Positions 12,402 through 24,700 of a stretch of 64,000 nucleotides of DNA are shown piece by piece. Where the stretch lies: assembly GCF_905115235.1 (NCBI RefSeq), contig NC_051853.1:46497467-46561466 (forward strand), written 5' to 3'. Every line of letters starts with the position of its first letter. The stretch's first letter is position 1. Under the pieces are notes generated by a model, which saw nothing but the letters and a program-made list of their open reading frames with translations, did no database searches and had not been told where the DNA came from. The stretch is from Hermetia illucens. Its lineage: Eukaryota; Arthropoda; Insecta; Diptera; Stratiomyidae. A program made the translations under genes and the position numbers.

Positions 12402-15400
12402 ATGGCGGCGGTCGGAGATTGTTTTTCGATTGGAAGTATCGTCGCATGCAAGACATGTTTCGATCAAACCGTGGAGGGCGAAGTTCTCGCGTTCGATCAG
12501 CAAACGAAGATGTTAATTTTGAGTATCCTTTTTTAATAATTTCAATGGCGTTTCGACCGATTGTTGGACCGTGGAAGTGGCCGCGAAATCGGAAGCACGG
12601 CAACTTGCAAAGTGACAAATTGCAAGGAGTTTAGCAGGAATCCGATTTGTTTTGTGCTGTAAATGTTTAGACTTGGAGTTATATTGGCGTCTGGAGCATG
12701 TCATTGGGCATTTTAATTGAATTTCATGCTTTTTGGAGTGTGTCGAGCCAGTTTTAATTGAAAACGTCAGATCCGAAAGTAATCAATATTTTGACGTTTC
12801 GGTATTGAGGTTATGGCGCTTGTTGGTGGATTTTTGATTGTTTTGGAGTCTACGGTTCTTGATTATGGTCGCTTTCACTTGCAGGTTGTTGGGTGCATTT
12901 CTAACAGTAGATGGTAATCTGGGTTGGAAGTTGGGATGTATGTCGGACCGAACTGAAGCAGTGATAAGTGGCTCTGATAGTCACTCGCGCGAAACTAACG
13001 CTAGAGCCTTTATGGCCGATTTAGCTTTTTTATTTTATTCGCCTCATTATGCTGTGTCATCAGCGAATGTTCCAGGTGAACTTTTTGTGTAGCACTACAC
13101 ATTACTCACGCAACGAACTGATGGATTTGATGAATGCTGCTATTCGAACAACAGCCCAAATGTTACTCTCTTTCTACTTTCAATTTACTGGCAAAAAGTT
13201 GCATTCCGTCCAGTAGGAGACCGCGATCATTAATGCTTTGTCCCTTCTACGCTGAAATTTATCTCAATAGTTACTGTTAAAGTTGACTCATTCAGCTATG
13301 ATTACGTTTGTCATGTCACCATTGTTCAGTATACAGCATGTGATGGAAAGTATGAAATCCTATTGAAATTGTTCAAGTATCTCTTGTTTCCAATTTCACA
13401 AAAAAAAAATGGCTAAAATCTATGGTATTTTAATTTAGACGAGAGAATTATAGATACTGCATAACAATAAGCTTGTTCCTATTACATCATTTCGCATCAA
13501 AAGATATCCCAAGAGAGCATTAGAATAGATCTATTTTAGAATGGTATTCGCCATCTCCGCAGAATATTTGCCTTTCTCATCCGATCCGATCCGATTGCAA
13601 ATTAATTTTGTATAGAAAGCAACAATCTAAAATTTCTAGCTTCCACTATTCTTTCAAAGTTGAATTGCCTTGGTCTGGTGTTTCCCAACGATAGCCGCCT
13701 TGTTCTCCAGGATTTGTCCCGTTCGATGCCGGTGCCAGCTCCCCTGGGTCGGGTTCACCACTTTTCTCGATCAAATTTGCTCCAGATCGAGTTGAGAGGC
13801 TTTTAACGATGATCACCACTTGGGTCGGTAAGATTGAACCATTTTAGGAACTTCTTTTCGATGATTTTTGTGAAGCTATACTACCTGAGCCGCTAACTCT
13901 TTCGGTCGGCTGTTAGGATGTTTAGAGTAATCTTAGCCAGCAGCTTCTCATCTCCATGGTGCCGAATGTTTTCACTTCGGATATGGTCATAGACAAAGAA
14001 CGTCTCCATAGCCCTTATAATCATAATAATAATCGTTGGCGCAACAGTCCATATTGGATCAGGGCCTTGAAGTGTATTAGAGCACTTCATTCAAGATCGT
14101 AACGGTACACTACAGTACACTGCAGGAGGCAATGTGGTAAGCATTACGCTACCTACTTGACTCAGGTACTCATTCACAGCTGAGTCGACGTATCCGACGT
14201 CAAATCACGATACAAATCTCACTGCCACCAGTGGGATTTGAACTAGCACTTACAACCATAAAATGCGTTAGAGTCCACTCCATCTTTCGTTAATGAGTCG
14301 ATTGCAAAGAGCCCCATTCGTGGTGACCTTGTTCATTTAAGTTTCGTTGGTTCGCGAAGTAATTCTATGATCTAATTTCCTTTTGAGTGGGAGCAGCGAT
14401 CCGTTCTGGGCAGATCGCTTTCACTGAAAGTGTCGTATCGGTCTGACTGAGGTCGGGCGCCTCAAAAGTTTGTTTCCTTTAGATCTAGTTGTAGGCCATC
14501 ATGCCTCAGTCGTTCAGTTCATGAGCGGCCGAATTAGTCTAGATCAACTTCGTTGTGGGCCTTAGGAAAACATCATCGGTGTGAACGAGAGTATTGGGCG
14601 TTGGATGTACTGCGTGGTAGGGTCTATAATACCAGCAAAGAGTAGAAACAATATATCGTTTCATTAATAAATTTCAATCTGGACGCGAATCGGTTTTGAT
14701 ATATCTACCACACCTCAAACTCTGTTCTTGAACGGCGGAAGAAAATTTTAACTTAGTGAACGAATTCCTCTGCATACAAGATGAGTTGGTTTGGCACACG
14801 GTGAACCGCTCACTCTAGATCGAGGAGGAAGGGGTATATTGCGTCAGTAGTGTGACAGTCCTTGACAAACTCGGCTTGGTTGACAGTAATTTCAATGATA
14901 TCACGAATGCACATATCACTTTATTCAGACAAGCCTCTGAAGCAAATAAAAATTAAAACAAATTGGAATACCGGAAGCTGGACGCTTCGGGTATAGAGGC
15001 TTCATGATTATCTTATCTGAGAAACATTCTATGCATTTTTTTCTACTCGTACATAGCTAAAAATTCAAAATATTTCTTCATTGATTTTCAAACTTGCGTA
15101 TTAAATACGCATTAAAGAAATAAATATTATGTTCACCCTAAACAATCAAGTCTATTACCGCATACTAATGCTTAGATGTATATGTACACCTCTAAATTGA
15201 TCGCGCTCATCCTATTTCCTAATTACTTCATGTACAAAAACATATACGAATAGATGGTTCTGGGGTGTTTCCCGGAAAGAAACCTTATCTAATCTATTTT
15301 TATTTAAAATGTTTTATTGCCTGTCTGCCCTCTCAGAAACGGTTGCAGCGATTCACGCATACAGTGAGTTACATCATTCTACGTCGAATTTAAGGTTTTT

Positions 15401-18400
15401 GTCATCAAATATAGTTATGGGGGTATCAAATGAAAGGTCTCGGTTAGTACTTTCCGAAGCCGGTCTTAGTTTTGACATCCGGTCAGCCGGTCTTAGTTTT
15501 GACAAAGGTGCTGGCTGCGGTGCGTCGTTCTCAGAAACTACCGAATCCAAAAACCTGAAAAAAATCCAGAGGCGGCCACTATGTAGTGCTTAAACCCCGA
15601 AATACCCTCAATTGCGATATCTATTTCAAAAAAAAAAATAGAAAAAGTATGCTACTACATTTTTTATTTCGTTTACTTAATAAATAAACAATAAATTCAT
15701 AAATGCTTAATTAGATTTTCGTTACACCTCCTTTTGCCTTAATTACAGCTCTAATCCTGGCTGACGTTGAAGAAATGAGATTTTGCAAAATCTGCAGGTC
15801 AATTTCGTAGTTCCACGTGCTTAAGAGGATTAAATCCAGCTCATGTTGGCTTTTCGGCGTCTGTTCAGCTACATTTTTCTTCATTAGTGCCCACAAGGTT
15901 TCTATGGGGTTTAAATTCGGGCTGTTGCCATGCCAAGTCGGCAGCTTTACTGAGTTTTCGGTCAGAAAATTGCGCACCTCCAAAGCAAAAAAAGGTCAAA
16001 TAATTGGAAAACCTTCAATATTTCTTGTAAAACAGCTAGAGAAAGAAACAAAAATTATTAGTTACAATGTGGGACCCGTGACAGGGCGCAGAATCGTCCT
16101 GAAATATGACCTCACTTGAATACTGATATAACTCTTAAATGCAAGGTATCAGACTCTCCTCCAAGATTCGTTTATAGGCTGAACCATTAACTCTTCCATC
16201 AACTAATGAAAGTGCTTTCACACCATAAAACGAAAAGCAGTCTCAGATCATCCTGCTTACCGGCTGGCGTATTGTAGTCTGGATACACTCCCCACTGAAT
16301 CGCTAGCTTGATCTTCTCCATACGTGGGGGATCCCGTCCGACCCATAAATAATAAATTGGGGTTCATCGTGGTCCTTTGCCTTTAGATAGCTTCCCCTCC
16401 GCGTTCTTCCATTTCAAAGATGTCTTTTTTGCGGGACGTCGGCCATGAAATCCGCACTCTCTGAGCCTCCAACGAACCGTTGATGCGTCATTTTCTGTCC
16501 CAATGGCATCCTTGAGCTCTTTTTAACGTCCAACTTTTGAATCGATGCGGTAGGCAGAATCTCGGCATCAGACTGCTTTCGGCTGATGTAGTCTTTCTCG
16601 TCCTTCCAGGCCGCTGCTTTCGGGCAGTAGACCCAGTGGCCTGGATTTTTCTTAAAAAGTCAGCTATAGAGAACTGCCAAAGCCTACAACGACCGCTATT
16701 TGTCGTGTGCTACATTTTTCATAAAATAATCCAACTATGTCTCCTTTGTCGATATCACTCATTTTCGTGTTTTTGTGTTAATTAATGCACTTCAAAAATT
16801 TAAGACTTCGAGAAACTACAATCTAACGATGCTAATACTTTCTTCACATTTGTATTTATACACCAACAAAAAAACTGCTTGTCAATTTAACTTAAAATAA
16901 GTAGTGCATTATTTTAAGTTAAGTAGGGCGAACTTAAGTGACCGGATTTTTTTACATTGCGTTAATTATGGTCCCTCGTTAAATCGAATTAGCATTGAAT
17001 ATCCTTCATTATTCTAGACAATTATTTCAGTTTTTCCGAGGATAGACGATGTCAACTTCCGAGAAGTTTTTTAAGAATATTATAGCAAATATTTTGAATG
17101 TTTCTCCATAACTGTGCGCTTGTGGACAGGCCATCTTTAAAATTCGCTATTTAAGTTCAACCCCAAGGTTCACAATAAAACTAAAAATTATACTAATATA
17201 TTAGATTCCCGATGATTCGTATGGTCAAGGGACTGTCGATTTGGTACGAAATATCGAGTACGAATTATCGTTGTACGTATTATTGGGATTCCACTATATA
17301 CCATTATTTATTTTATTTGAACAAATATCGGTATGAAGGGTATTTCAAAGCCTGGGCACCGTAATATTTTCAGATTTTTGGGAGGGTAGGGTTTGCGAAT
17401 GGGGCCGTGAAAGAATGACGACTTTCCAGCCCTCGCTCTGTCCCCTTTTGCATTAAATGTCAGAACTGAGGCCAGCATTGAAAAGTACCAGGTACCCCAC
17501 ATGACTATACTTGACGAAAAAAAAAATTACGCTCCTCACACCTTCCCATCAAATTTGGTGTCAATCGGTGCAAACAGACAGTAAATTGATTTTAATTGGA
17601 TTGTGCTCTTCGGATCGTGGTAGAGCAATTTAACCCTGCGCATGAGTTCCTCTGGCACTAGGTGTTTTCTCAATGCATACTAGATGAGTTTGTGTGACAC
17701 GGTCAAACGTCGTCTCTAGCTCCAGTAATGTAATGTGCAGAGAGGACGATGTGTTTCTCCAAGAGTAACCGCGAACGTGTATTGCGTCAGTAATTTCGCA
17801 GTTTTCCAAAAAGCCCGTAATTTGAACATTGTCACTAATACGGCTGTCAAGCATACACTCAAAAATCTTCTAAGTGCAATAACCAAATCGAACCATCATT
17901 TGATCATTCCATCAGGTTCCTTTTTTTCCATATTGGTGCGGTCGTACTTTCTCAGGCGGTGTTCTTCCTTCCCTAACAGATTCAAAGTGTTCGATCCCCA
18001 CCTGCGATTCAATTCGTCTGACTGCTTTCTCGACTTCAGTGGTGCTAGCAGGCGAAATAATGAACCCTACTGTTGAAATCTGCTCGAAATATTCTCGCCA
18101 TATGTCCGTCGCGGCTCATCGATCGGTAAGAAAAGTACCGTTCATTAACGCAACAGAAGTGTTCAATATCTTCTGTGCGTTGGCGTAGGTTTTTGGTTCT
18201 GGTACAAATTTCTCTTGCCGTTCCGAGGGTGCATTTTATTGTAAAAATGTTTGTATTGAATCGGTTGGGTAACAGCGATGGCTTCCCGGTTGGCTTTCTT
18301 GTAAATTTATCAACTGGTCAGTGTTTTCTGAATGAGAAACTTATGGTAGACATTGTCAATCCAAAGTCCAGTATCTCGGTTGGTGTTGCATTCGGGCGCT

Positions 18401-19853
18401 TTTTGGATCGTGTTTTTAACTTGATTCTTCTATTCTTAGACATTTGTTTCATTTCTTCTCTTTTCTTACGAAATCCCCACTTATTTAATTCGCGTTGGTT
18501 TGATTCAAAGCGAAAGGCTTTACAGTCAGTAACGGTGATAAAATATCGCCATCTTATGGGAATATAGTCGATTTACACTTTACTGTTCCGACTATGAAAT
18601 GCAGGAAGATGAGACAATCGTTTGATAAACCATATGTTGTGAAGTACGAGTTTGTTGAGTGTCGGCAAAATCCACTATATGCCACAACATTTTCACCGCG
18701 GTTGCGTTCTATGTCGCCGCTTTTAGACACGGTCGAATATCTTGTAAAGCGCAAATATCAAAGGGTCCCTTCCGAAGGGCTCTTGTGAGTTCCTTCGTCT
18801 TTCCAGTAAGGGTACCAATATTTAGCATTCAGACACGTATTTGTTTATCTGTTTGATCTCAGTATTTTATTGTTTTCCAACTGAGAATAGAACAAAGTAC
18901 GTTGCCACAAAACCTCTTCTTTTATCTGGGTCTGGGACCAGTATGCTATCTAAATAACATGGCAAAGTTCACAGACCTAAATAACAACCAGTGAAAAACT
19001 TGATCACTACCTAGGCCACTTGGGATAGGTGTTTAAAGTTGGAATTTGTCTAGGCTTTTAAAAAACACCTTTCAAAAGCATATTTGAAAATTAATCTAAA
19101 ATTTTTTCCAGCGTGCATATATAAATTTATTTTTATTTTCCTTAACTTAATCACTTCTTACTAAAAAAGAATGCCCAGCTAAAGCCTCTGAAAAACTTAA
19201 TGATGTCTACATATTAAATTTACAATTCTGCAGTGATGTAAAAGTGAAAAAGGAAGTTTGCACTATTCCAGATACACCGCAATCATTAAATTTACAACGG
19301 GTAAGCAGAGACAGTCAATTTGCCCCACGAAATCAACTCAATTTCTTAATTTGTAAATTATATTTGCAGTTGAAAACCAGGTTGCGAAATTCAGTTGAAC
19401 AACGGCAACGATGGGCAAAAGCGCTGGCTGCTGGTGTTAGTAATGATGGACTAAATGTTTATATGGCTATTGCTAAGCAATTACCACAGGTATGGCTTGC
19501 ATCCGTTACAAATCTTCAAAACCAATTGCTTTAACACAATTTTATTCATAGCATGTTCGGTGGTCCGGTCAAAATATAGTTATTTTCGATGAAGTTACAG
19601 TATCTCCGCCATATAATTTGGAAAATATCACAACTAATAATCAAGGGGGCGACCATTTACTTGGCTATGTTAAAAAATTAGTAAGTAACCACACTTCATG
19701 AGAAGATAGTTTCTTTTACACGTTTTCATCATCTTTTAGGTTGGACAATTCTTTGAAACACAGGCGGCAAATGCTGCTGCTTCAGCGGCAACAACTAAGA
19801 ATCCACAAGTAGGGACATCTAATACTTCGGTATCACCGGCTCCAACGAATTAA
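12402..19853 (+). CDS. LSM12: LSM12 homolog, 5 exons
   Basis: Exons 12402-12522, 19170-19300, 19370-19489, 19552-19680 and 19740-19853 join in consistent phase to 204 residues; human LSM12 is about 195. Exon 1 encodes MAAVGDCFSIGSIVACKTC and VEGEVLAFDQQTKMLIL, the N-terminal Lsm fold. Exon 2 continues KCPAKASEKLNDVYILNLQF and SDVKVKKEV. Exons 3-5 encode the AD (anticodon-binding-like) domain: TRLRNSVEQRQRWAKALAAG, then IVIFDEVTVSPPYNLENI and LLGYVKKLVGQFFE, followed by an Ala/Thr/Ser-rich tail. In flies LSM12 is an adaptor of Ataxin-2 in clock-gene translation; in mammals it also binds NAADP. It is cytoplasmic and RNA-associated. Intron 1 is 6.6 kb and full of transposons; the other introns are about 60-70 bp. 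Every junction is GT-AG. Confidence 0.95.
13690..14930 (-). mobile_element. RTE-like LINE (family 1), decayed, carries a nested SINE
   Basis: Read on the minus strand, the RT part has VNQAEFVKDC, TTDAIY and a decayed FINETIYCFYSLLVL, then words like SDLPRTDR. After the SINE comes DEKLLAKITLNILTADRKS and finally FDREKW near 13770-13790. That order matches the family-1 RT and C-terminus. Many frame changes are present. The copy lies antisense in LSM12 intron 1. Boundaries are approximate. Confidence 0.6.
14021..14285 (-). mobile_element. tRNA-derived SINE, copy D, nested in a LINE
   Basis: On the minus strand it shows the shared SINE body (CAAGGCCCTGATCCAATATG-like end, GTTGCGCCAACGATTATTAT tail; the middle CGACTCAGCTGTGAATGAGT and ACCTGAGTCAA). 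The box-B region is degraded, and the tRNA-like head is the most diverged part. The trinucleotide tail at 14023-14033 appears as ATAATAATAAT on the plus strand. I could not fix a target-site duplication. Confidence 0.8.
14937..15565 (+). repeat. Pieces of the dispersed hairpin-ended repeat
   Basis: 14937-15060 matches the inner part of the repeat at 51290-51400 (ATACCGG-AGCTGG-CGCTTCG, GAGG, CTCGTACATAG). 15310-15565 matches its outer/core part (CTGTCTG, TATCAAATGAAAGG, TTAGTACTTTCCGAA, CTCAGAA, CTGAAAAAAATC). The order here is inner piece then outer piece, so these may be two partial copies next to each other. Non-coding. Confidence 0.55.
15700..16900 (-). mobile_element. Tc1-like transposon, decayed
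   Basis: On the minus strand, transposase pieces occur in the right order: helix-turn-helix region (DASTVRWRLRECGFHGRR), then LSLVDGRVNGSAYKRILEES, IFQDDSAPCHGSH (second catalytic Asp) and NSPNLNPIETLWALMKKN (catalytic Glu), ending IRAVIKAKGG. The first catalytic block is degraded. At least three frame changes separate the pieces, so it is inactive. I could not align convincing terminal inverted repeats, so the ends are approximate. It sits in LSM12 intron 1, antisense. It is clearly older than the Tc1 element at 51490-52750 and belongs to a different subfamily. Confidence 0.8.
17595..18560 (-). mobile_element. RTE-like LINE (family 1) fragment
   Basis: The minus-strand reading gives the endonuclease-RT linker (RQRTEDIEHFCCVNE) and RT fingers (DSRISDNVQITGF, CEITDAIHV), then LLELETTFDRV (motif A, normally LDLEKAFDRV). 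It is cut off near LLYHDPK at 17595. It matches family 1 but includes more of the 5' part than the copy at 124-1290. Plus-strand open frames here, such as 18175-18567, are shadows. Confidence 0.7.
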
Positions 19854-19905
19854 TTGCATCTCCTTTCATTTTTAGATGATAGAATTCTTTTTTCTTTTTT
19901 ATTTT

Positions 19906-19911
19906 AATAAA
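19906..19911 (+). terminator. LSM12 poly(A) signal
   Basis: AATAAA 53 bp after the LSM12 stop codon, in a T-rich context. Confidence 0.6.
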
Positions 19912-20443
19912 GTCAAAATATATTTTTTCGGAATAAATTGTCTTGTTTTTGGGCATAGTCATCAGATAAAAGTATTTATTTTCTCATTTTCTTTCTTTAA
20001 TTTTCATCTCGTTCGAAAATATTCCTTTCTCATCCAATTAATAACAACTGAAAAAGACCTCACTCGGCATTTCATGTCGTGGCTTTGTTTTTTGTTGAGT
20101 TTTCTCGGAGATGCGCGACCTCATTTCCAGATTATAAGTTCAAACCTATTCAGTTTGAAATTTTATTATAAAGTTCAAATAAATGATTTATAATGGAATT
20201 CTGGTAGTTTTTAGTAAAGTAGGGGTTGATGATGAATTAGAACGGATTTTCCAGACTCATATTTCCCGTATTCATGTTAATATAAAAAGTTACAAGTACT
20301 TCCAAAATGATAAAACAGCAAACGATAACGAATCCGAGAAGGCGTTTGCACAAAGTCAATTCTGAAATATCCCAGTGGACTCTGAATTCATTGAAACAAA
20401 TGAGTGCGGCTCCTAGTTTTCTTGTGAACGCTTTGGCAAGTTT

Positions 20444-21067
20444 TTGGTTTCCACGCGATTTAACAGTGATATCCGGGGAAAGATGAACGTTCTGATCAAA
20501 AGGTGTATTATCCTCAAGTCAAGGCAAATCTTCGCCCTTCAATCTGTCTCATACAGTCAAAAGTGGCCTGACGACAAATGGGTAATAATGAACCAATTGC
20601 GTCGCTTCGGTAATTGGTGGCAGTCAAAATTGGAGAACATGGACAACTATTGCGGGTGTCTAAATCAAATATATCCGGACATGCCACCTAAGACCGAAAC
20701 GGATAATAAGTTGGAGAAAGTGCAGAACAACTTGCAACCGAAAGCTGTACGATATTGGTGTTCGCGGATGGTTTGCTTCGTTCGCGGGAAGGTTGTCAGC
20801 ATTCAGTCGATGGATTGGCATGTGGCTACCCATGCTTTCATCATGACTAACATAAAAAAAGGGATTAGTACAACGAAATCATTCCTGGAAAGACACCTAC
20901 TGGATGAAGTTACTCCTGCAACGTCGGATTCAGCTCTTTCGAAACGCAAACGAGATTTGGAGGGACCTAAAAGGCCAGCCGAATGTCCAGCTACGGAATC
21001 GGCGAATACGAAGGCATCGAATATTAATGAAACCCCGGATTCAAAACCGAAAGATGTACAGAAATGA
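20444..21067 (+). CDS. Uncharacterised 207-codon open frame
   Basis: The frame has protein-like composition: a Trp- and Cys-containing central part (WWQSKLENMDNYCGCLNQ; AVRYWCSRMVCFVRGKVVS; MDWHVATHAFIM) and a polar, Pro/Glu/Lys/Ser-rich C-terminal tail (SKRKRDLEGPKRPAECPATE). AATAAA lies at 21130-21135, which fits a real 3' end. There is no signal peptide or recognised domain. Upstream, another frame starting at ATG 20307 also looks protein-like (SQWTLNSLKQMSAAPSFLVN) but ends at a stop near 20480 in a different phase. The locus may therefore be a small gene with an unseen intron, or a frameshifted pseudogene. It starts about 530 bp after the LSM12 poly(A) signal, on the same strand. Function unknown. 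Confidence 0.4.
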   Translation: MVSTRFNSDIRGKMNVLIKRCIILKSRQIFALQSVSYSQKWPDDKWVIMNQLRRFGNWWQSKLENMDNYCGCLNQIYPDMPPKTETDNKLEKVQNNLQPKAVRYWCSRMVCFVRGKVVSIQSMDWHVATHAFIMTNIKKGISTTKSFLERHLLDEVTPATSDSALSKRKRDLEGPKRPAECPATESANTKASNINETPDSKPKDVQK

Positions 21068-21129
21068 TAGTTTGCTGCTGGAAATATGATAAATATGCTC
21101 GGATTTGTTATGAGATTTAACAAAGTTTA

Positions 21130-21135
21130 AATAAA
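21130..21135 (+). terminator. Poly(A) signal after the 207-codon frame
   Basis: AATAAA 62 bp after the stop codon of the unidentified frame. Confidence 0.4.
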
Positions 21136-21879
21136 GCATTTTAATTACTTAATTTCCTCATAACTATATAATTCTGCCATCGTATCTGTGTGACTACTGT
21201 GAAAAGTATTTAAAAGTCGTGAGTTGCCTGCTTAAGAAACCAAAACTAGAATATTTATTCCAAACAAAATGTCAGTGCATGTATTTATTGAATTATTTAA
21301 AGCTTATTATATAACGATATCCCTGTCTTTATAACATGTATAATATAATACATAGTCGGATGATGATGTGAATCATATGATTTCCTCGTGAACCGTTGTT
21401 CGCTGAGTCGTTTTTTTTATTTCGACAATAAAAACGTGTCACTGAGACCAATTCGATCAATTCGAGCTTTAATTCCATGATTTTGCTCATTAAAACTGCA
21501 CAGCAGTACACCTGCGCATTGCCTTAATGAAAGAGGACCTTCTTTTTCAAATGATGAATTTCTTCACTCAACCTATCCTATAATAATACTACACATTTAT
21601 TGTTTTCCAAATAATCGGTATAGATGATTCTACGAGCATCCCAGAAAGGTTGCCATACATAACTTTGCCGGCCAATTTCACCGTCCTTGCCTTCTTCGGA
21701 CTCTGTTCACTTTTAAAAAACCAATCAAACGCGACACCCAGCTTGCTGAAATTTTTTTCTGATCCAATTTTTAGTGCGCACTGTACATTGCGATAAACCT
21801 GTGGCCTCAACTATTTCGCGATCGATCGATCAGCTAAAGCCATCCCATACCATGGATTTTGTCATATGATTTCAGGAGG

Positions 21880-24700
21880 AATCACTTCCACTGGGCGCCC
21901 AGCGTGGATTTACTTTTCTACATACGAGCAATTATATGCAGTTCAGCAGAGGCTTTCTGAAGGTGATAATGTGATTGTGATCTGAATGAGAAGGTGGGCT
22001 CTGACAACACCTTGCTCGGATATGTGATGAGGAAACACGGTCTTGTCGTCCGTAACAATAATAGCGAAAAGGCGAAACTCGAAAGAAAAAGCGGGACAAA
22101 AAATGAATCATCCGGTTTGAGGCCGAGTCAAGATCGCAGTTCTTCCTGCGCATTTGTTAATGTCTTGCTTTTATAGGATTTCTGTGTCCAAACCCACGGA
22201 ACCAAGCAACCAGCTACAAACAACCAATAGAAAATTGAGAAAGTGGCATTGCGATATTAAACGGATCACCGCCTTATACGATTGATTTTAAGAACACGCT
22301 GGAAAATTTCTATTTCAAATGCAGCCACACTACTTCGAGATCAGGAGTAGATTTAGGAGTGGCCCCTGGATATGCGTAATAAGAGAGGCGCTGAAATCGG
22401 CCTCGATGCCTATGTGATGGTCGCTTACGTTCGCTTGCGTGTTGTGTCCGCCACTTCTCACAGGGTTGCGGAGCAGCGACCCCCTAAGTTCAACATCGAC
22501 CGCTTGTATGATCCAGCTGTCGCTCGACAGTGGAAGAGCTATCTTGCTCATTTAGCTATCCAGATGTCCTGAGTAATCCGGCTGAGAATATTGATGATCA
22601 TTGGGCTGCCATCAAAAGTGCTCTTTTCTCCGGTGCTACAAAGGTCGTCGGCCACATGCCGAAGGGGCGTTATATGGTCTGGCTGACTGCGGAATCGTGC
22701 AAGCGGATCGATGAACGGAAAGGATTGAAGGCTCTATTGACTGCTACGAGCGATGGCGGGCGTGACGTATCCAAAATCTGATTCCGGCCGAAATCCCGAG
22801 AATTTCAGTGTAGTGTACGCCGTGACAAGAGAGAATTCGCTACTGCGCTGGTCAGGGAAGCGAGAAATGCCGCAGAACGCATTAATTACAAAAGTGCATA
22901 TTGCATCACGAAAGAGCTTATTTATGGTCACAAATCTTTTGATGGTCCTGTGAAGGACATCAATAGTCGACTTCTCACCCACGATGATGAGCAACTGAAG
23001 AGGCGGAAAGAACGCTTCACCGCAGTTCTCAACCGTATCACATCCCCTCCTCTTGTGAATGAAATGTCTAGTCACCGTAACATGCAGATACGGACTGTTT
23101 CTCAGGCAGAAGAGAAATCATTTCGACCATCAATGCGCCCAAACGCAGTAAAGTCATTAGGCTTGCCGGCTTCCTTGTAGATTAATTTATCCACCTGCAG
23201 TTACTAAAAATTTGCTGCTTCCACTCATATGGAAATCTTGGGAATCTGAGACCTTTCCCAGAGATTGGAAGATAATCGTTAAAATTCCAAAGAAGGGGAT
23301 ACGTTTCGAGTGTGACAATTGGAAATAATAGCCAGAATAATTCTGGATTGCATCAAAGAATATCTCGAAAGCTTGATCGATAGAGTGTAGGCTGGTTTCC
23401 GCTCCGAATCCTCCTGCGTTGGCCACATCAACACCCCACGGATTATTTTGGAACAGTACGCGGAGTTTTGATCTTCGCTGCATCTGCTCTTCATCGATTT
23501 CGAGAAAGCTTTCAATAGCGTGAACAAGGAGCATATCTGGAGTGCTCTATGCAGGAGGAACATTCCGGAGAAACTAACAACTATTATTAGAGTAACATAA
23601 GACGACGCAAAATGTCTCCAGGTTCAAAACGGAGTTCCCTGCGGTTACATCCTGTCACCGATGTTGTTTCTTCTTGTTAACGGTGACGTTGTTGTTAGGT
23701 AATGTCGAGATTAAAAGCCGAAAATTTCGCGCCAATCTTTCCGGCACTGCCCATTAAAATACCAGCTTTCATCTCAACAAATAGTTTAGCAATCATAAAA
23801 ACTCAATAGACTTTACTCAAACCCTTCCTTGCCCAGTCTGGCTAGAAACAAATTCAATTGGAAATAGCCTTCCAACTCCCTAAGAATTTTTTTAAAGAAG
23901 GAAACCAACTCAAGACTGAGGAGTTGATCAGTTTCTTAAAGGAATCAAAAATCAAGCTTTACGATTATGCGTCTATTCTCACAATATAAAACATAGCCTA
24001 ACCAAAATCATATCAAAACAATAGCTGTATCTAAACTTGTAATACGTGTCCTGCGTCGGGTAAGCAACGACGCAATTATGCTTGCAAGTGTCGTCACAAA
24101 AAGTATTGAAACATACGTAGGTTATCCAACCTAGAACGATTCTGGCAACACAGCGCCCAGTGCCCAAAAACCGAGTGACAGCTGGCACACATAGGCCGAA
24201 GGTCTGGCTAATTTTCGTCCCCACGTACGATCATCGTGGGCCGGACCAGAGACATTAGCTCTCCCTGTTAGCCTGCCGGGACGACGAGATACAACTTAAA
24301 CCTACAAAAACAACAACGCTCTTCATGCTACCTTGTCCGGAGGACAAAGAGAAATTCAATGGACTCTGACATCTTTCCTGAAACACCGTGACTACGCTGA
24401 TAACATCTGTTTGCTCTCTCGCCAGGTTGTGCTCCTTGGGCAAATGGCTCTTGATTTGAAAAGAAAGGCAACTAGAGTTCGACTGAAGATAAACACCAAA
24501 TAGAACCAAGCTTCTCAGTCCAACAGATTATCGCACTCTCTTTATCTGCATTAACAACCAAAGCATCGAAGGCGTCAATCAATTTGTATATCTAGGAAGT
24601 TTGGTTTCTGCCGACAGTGGCACCGAACTGGATGTTGCCCAACACGTGCTAGATCCACTTTCGCGCCCAGCGTTACTATGTGCGAGTAGCACATGGATGC
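21880..24700 (+). mobile_element. LINE (family 3), endonuclease to RT, decayed, with an insertion
   Basis: Order of blocks: endonuclease (NEKVGSDNTLLGYVMRKHGL), endonuclease end (MRNKRGAEIGLDAYVMVAYV), linker (EQRPPKFNIDRLYDPAVARQ; NIDDHWAAIKSALFSGATKV; HMPKGRYMVWLTAESCKRID; DDEQLKRRKERFTAVLNRI), then RT fingers and palm in mixed frames (VGWFPLRI region, LHLLFIDFEKAF near 23480-23520, GCILSPMLF near 23650). RT motif-C and thumb words resume after about 24310 (DLKRKATRVRLKINTK near 24450). 23700-24300 has no LINE coding and looks like inserted or unrelated sequence. Many frame changes; inactive. Confidence 0.75.

Noticed and set aside
15817-16785. Plus-strand open frames of 80-100 codons
   Set aside because: They are antisense to Tc1-like transposase pieces read on the minus strand.
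18175-18567. 130-codon hydrophobic open frame, possible membrane protein
   Set aside because: It is the opposite strand of a family-1 LINE linker and RT fragment.
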